Below are positions 63,715 to 64,000 of a stretch of 64,000 bases of DNA, piece by piece; position 1 is the stretch's first letter, and the number at the start of each line of letters is the position of its first letter. The notes beneath the pieces are model-generated. The model was not told the origin of the DNA. It worked only from the letters and a program-made list of their open reading frames with translations, and did not search any database. Position numbers and translations under genes: made by a program. The DNA is from Rossellomorea marisflavi (lineage in GTDB: Bacteria > Bacillota > Bacilli > Bacillales > Bacillaceae_B). The stretch lies in assembly GCA_003667865.1 (NCBI GenBank), contig CP033051.1:3436501-3500500 (forward strand). The letters run 5' to 3'.

Positions 63715-64000
63715 ATGTTTATTTCAATAAAACAATTAAACAAGCAATACCTTGATAAATCAAACACACCTATAGATGTCTTAAAAGATATTAATCTTGA
63801 CATTAAAAAGGGTGAATTTGTCTCTATCCTAGGACCTTCAGGGTGTGGAAAGTCTACTTTACTATCTATTGTTGCTGGATTAACTTCATCGACTACCGGA
63901 GAAATTCTCGTTAATGGAAATCCGATAAAAAAACCCGGAAAAGATAGAGGAATGGTCTTCCAACAGGCTGCATTATTTCCATGGTTACATGTTCTTGACA
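63715..64000 (+). CDS. ABC transporter ATPase, nitrate/sulfonate/taurine type, partial
   Basis: First 95 residues of an ATP-binding subunit: Walker A GPSGCGKST, then PGKDRGMVFQQAALFPWLHV, where the Q-loop and LFPW are marks of the NitT/TauT/SsuB group. The rest, including Walker B, is outside the window. ATG at 63715 follows AGGTG, downstream of a strong promoter, so it is the first gene of an operon. The substrate could be a sulfonate, taurine or a thiamine precursor. Confidence 0.87.
   Translation, partial: MFISIKQLNKQYLDKSNTPIDVLKDINLDIKKGEFVSILGPSGCGKSTLLSIVAGLTSSTTGEILVNGNPIKKPGKDRGMVFQQAALFPWLHVLD

Overview
The window is AT-rich Bacillaceae-type chromosome. Evidence for a spore-forming, low-GC Gram-positive host is an alpha/beta-type small acid-soluble spore protein (46167-46361), a YlbC-like CAP protein, a SAM-I riboswitch, many Bacillus-type small acidic proteins, strong AGGAGG ribosome sites and frequent TTG/GTG starts. 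About four fifths of the genes lie on the minus strand. I see no rRNA, tRNA, CRISPR array, transposase or prophage.

Layout. 1-5979 (minus) is a three-gene chemosensory operon, cheW, cheA fused to a second CheW domain, and a very long soluble chemoreceptor that runs off the left edge. 6257-9924 holds a small coiled-coil protein, an orphan cobyric acid synthase and an unassigned membrane protein. 10276-17393 is transport and redox: a DHA2 efflux pump, a metallo-beta-lactamase-fold enzyme behind a FadR-like operator, and two luciferase-like monooxygenases flanked by two EamA transporters. 17583-28758 is mixed housekeeping: histidine kinase, VOC protein, ExoA, DEAD-box helicase, a decayed short-chain fatty acid transporter, HD hydrolase, TyrA, thioesterase, LOG protein and a LysM/NlpC cell-wall hydrolase whose ribosome site is buried in a hairpin.

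28879-45650 is the most coherent block: acyl-CoA ligase, a complete Liv-type ABC importer, two acyl-CoA dehydrogenases, two thiolases, a split MaoC hydratase, an SDR, a thioesterase and an esterase, followed by a sigma-54 activator gene. Two textbook -24/-12 promoters (TTGGCATG....TTGCAT) stand in front of the ligase/importer unit and the thiolase/dehydrogenase unit. Both have the same palindrome, TTTTGAATTAAYAATTCA, roughly 100-130 bp upstream. The simplest reading is that the linked activator senses a carboxylic acid, binds these sites and switches on its uptake, CoA activation and beta-oxidation. The substrate cannot be told from sequence.

45856-64000 contains spore, CAP, DsbA-like, AIM24-like, Suv3-like helicase, Fpg, HAD and MFS genes. 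It also has a SAM-I riboswitch in front of a FbpA-like peptide and an alpha/beta hydrolase, a structured small RNA of about 240 nt with its own promoter and terminator (6S-like architecture), an FkbM methyltransferase, PpiB, a DEDD exonuclease and the start of a nitrate/sulfonate-type ABC ATPase.

A dispersed repeat of about 135 bp occurs four times between genes, and its arms change in a compensatory way from copy to copy. A second hairpin repeat occurs twice. The strongest candidates for something undescribed are the giant receptor with matching 56-residue repeats in both hairpin arms, the sigma-54 acyl-degradation regulon, the structured RNA and the covarying repeat. All statements come from reading the sequence; no searches or folding programs were run.
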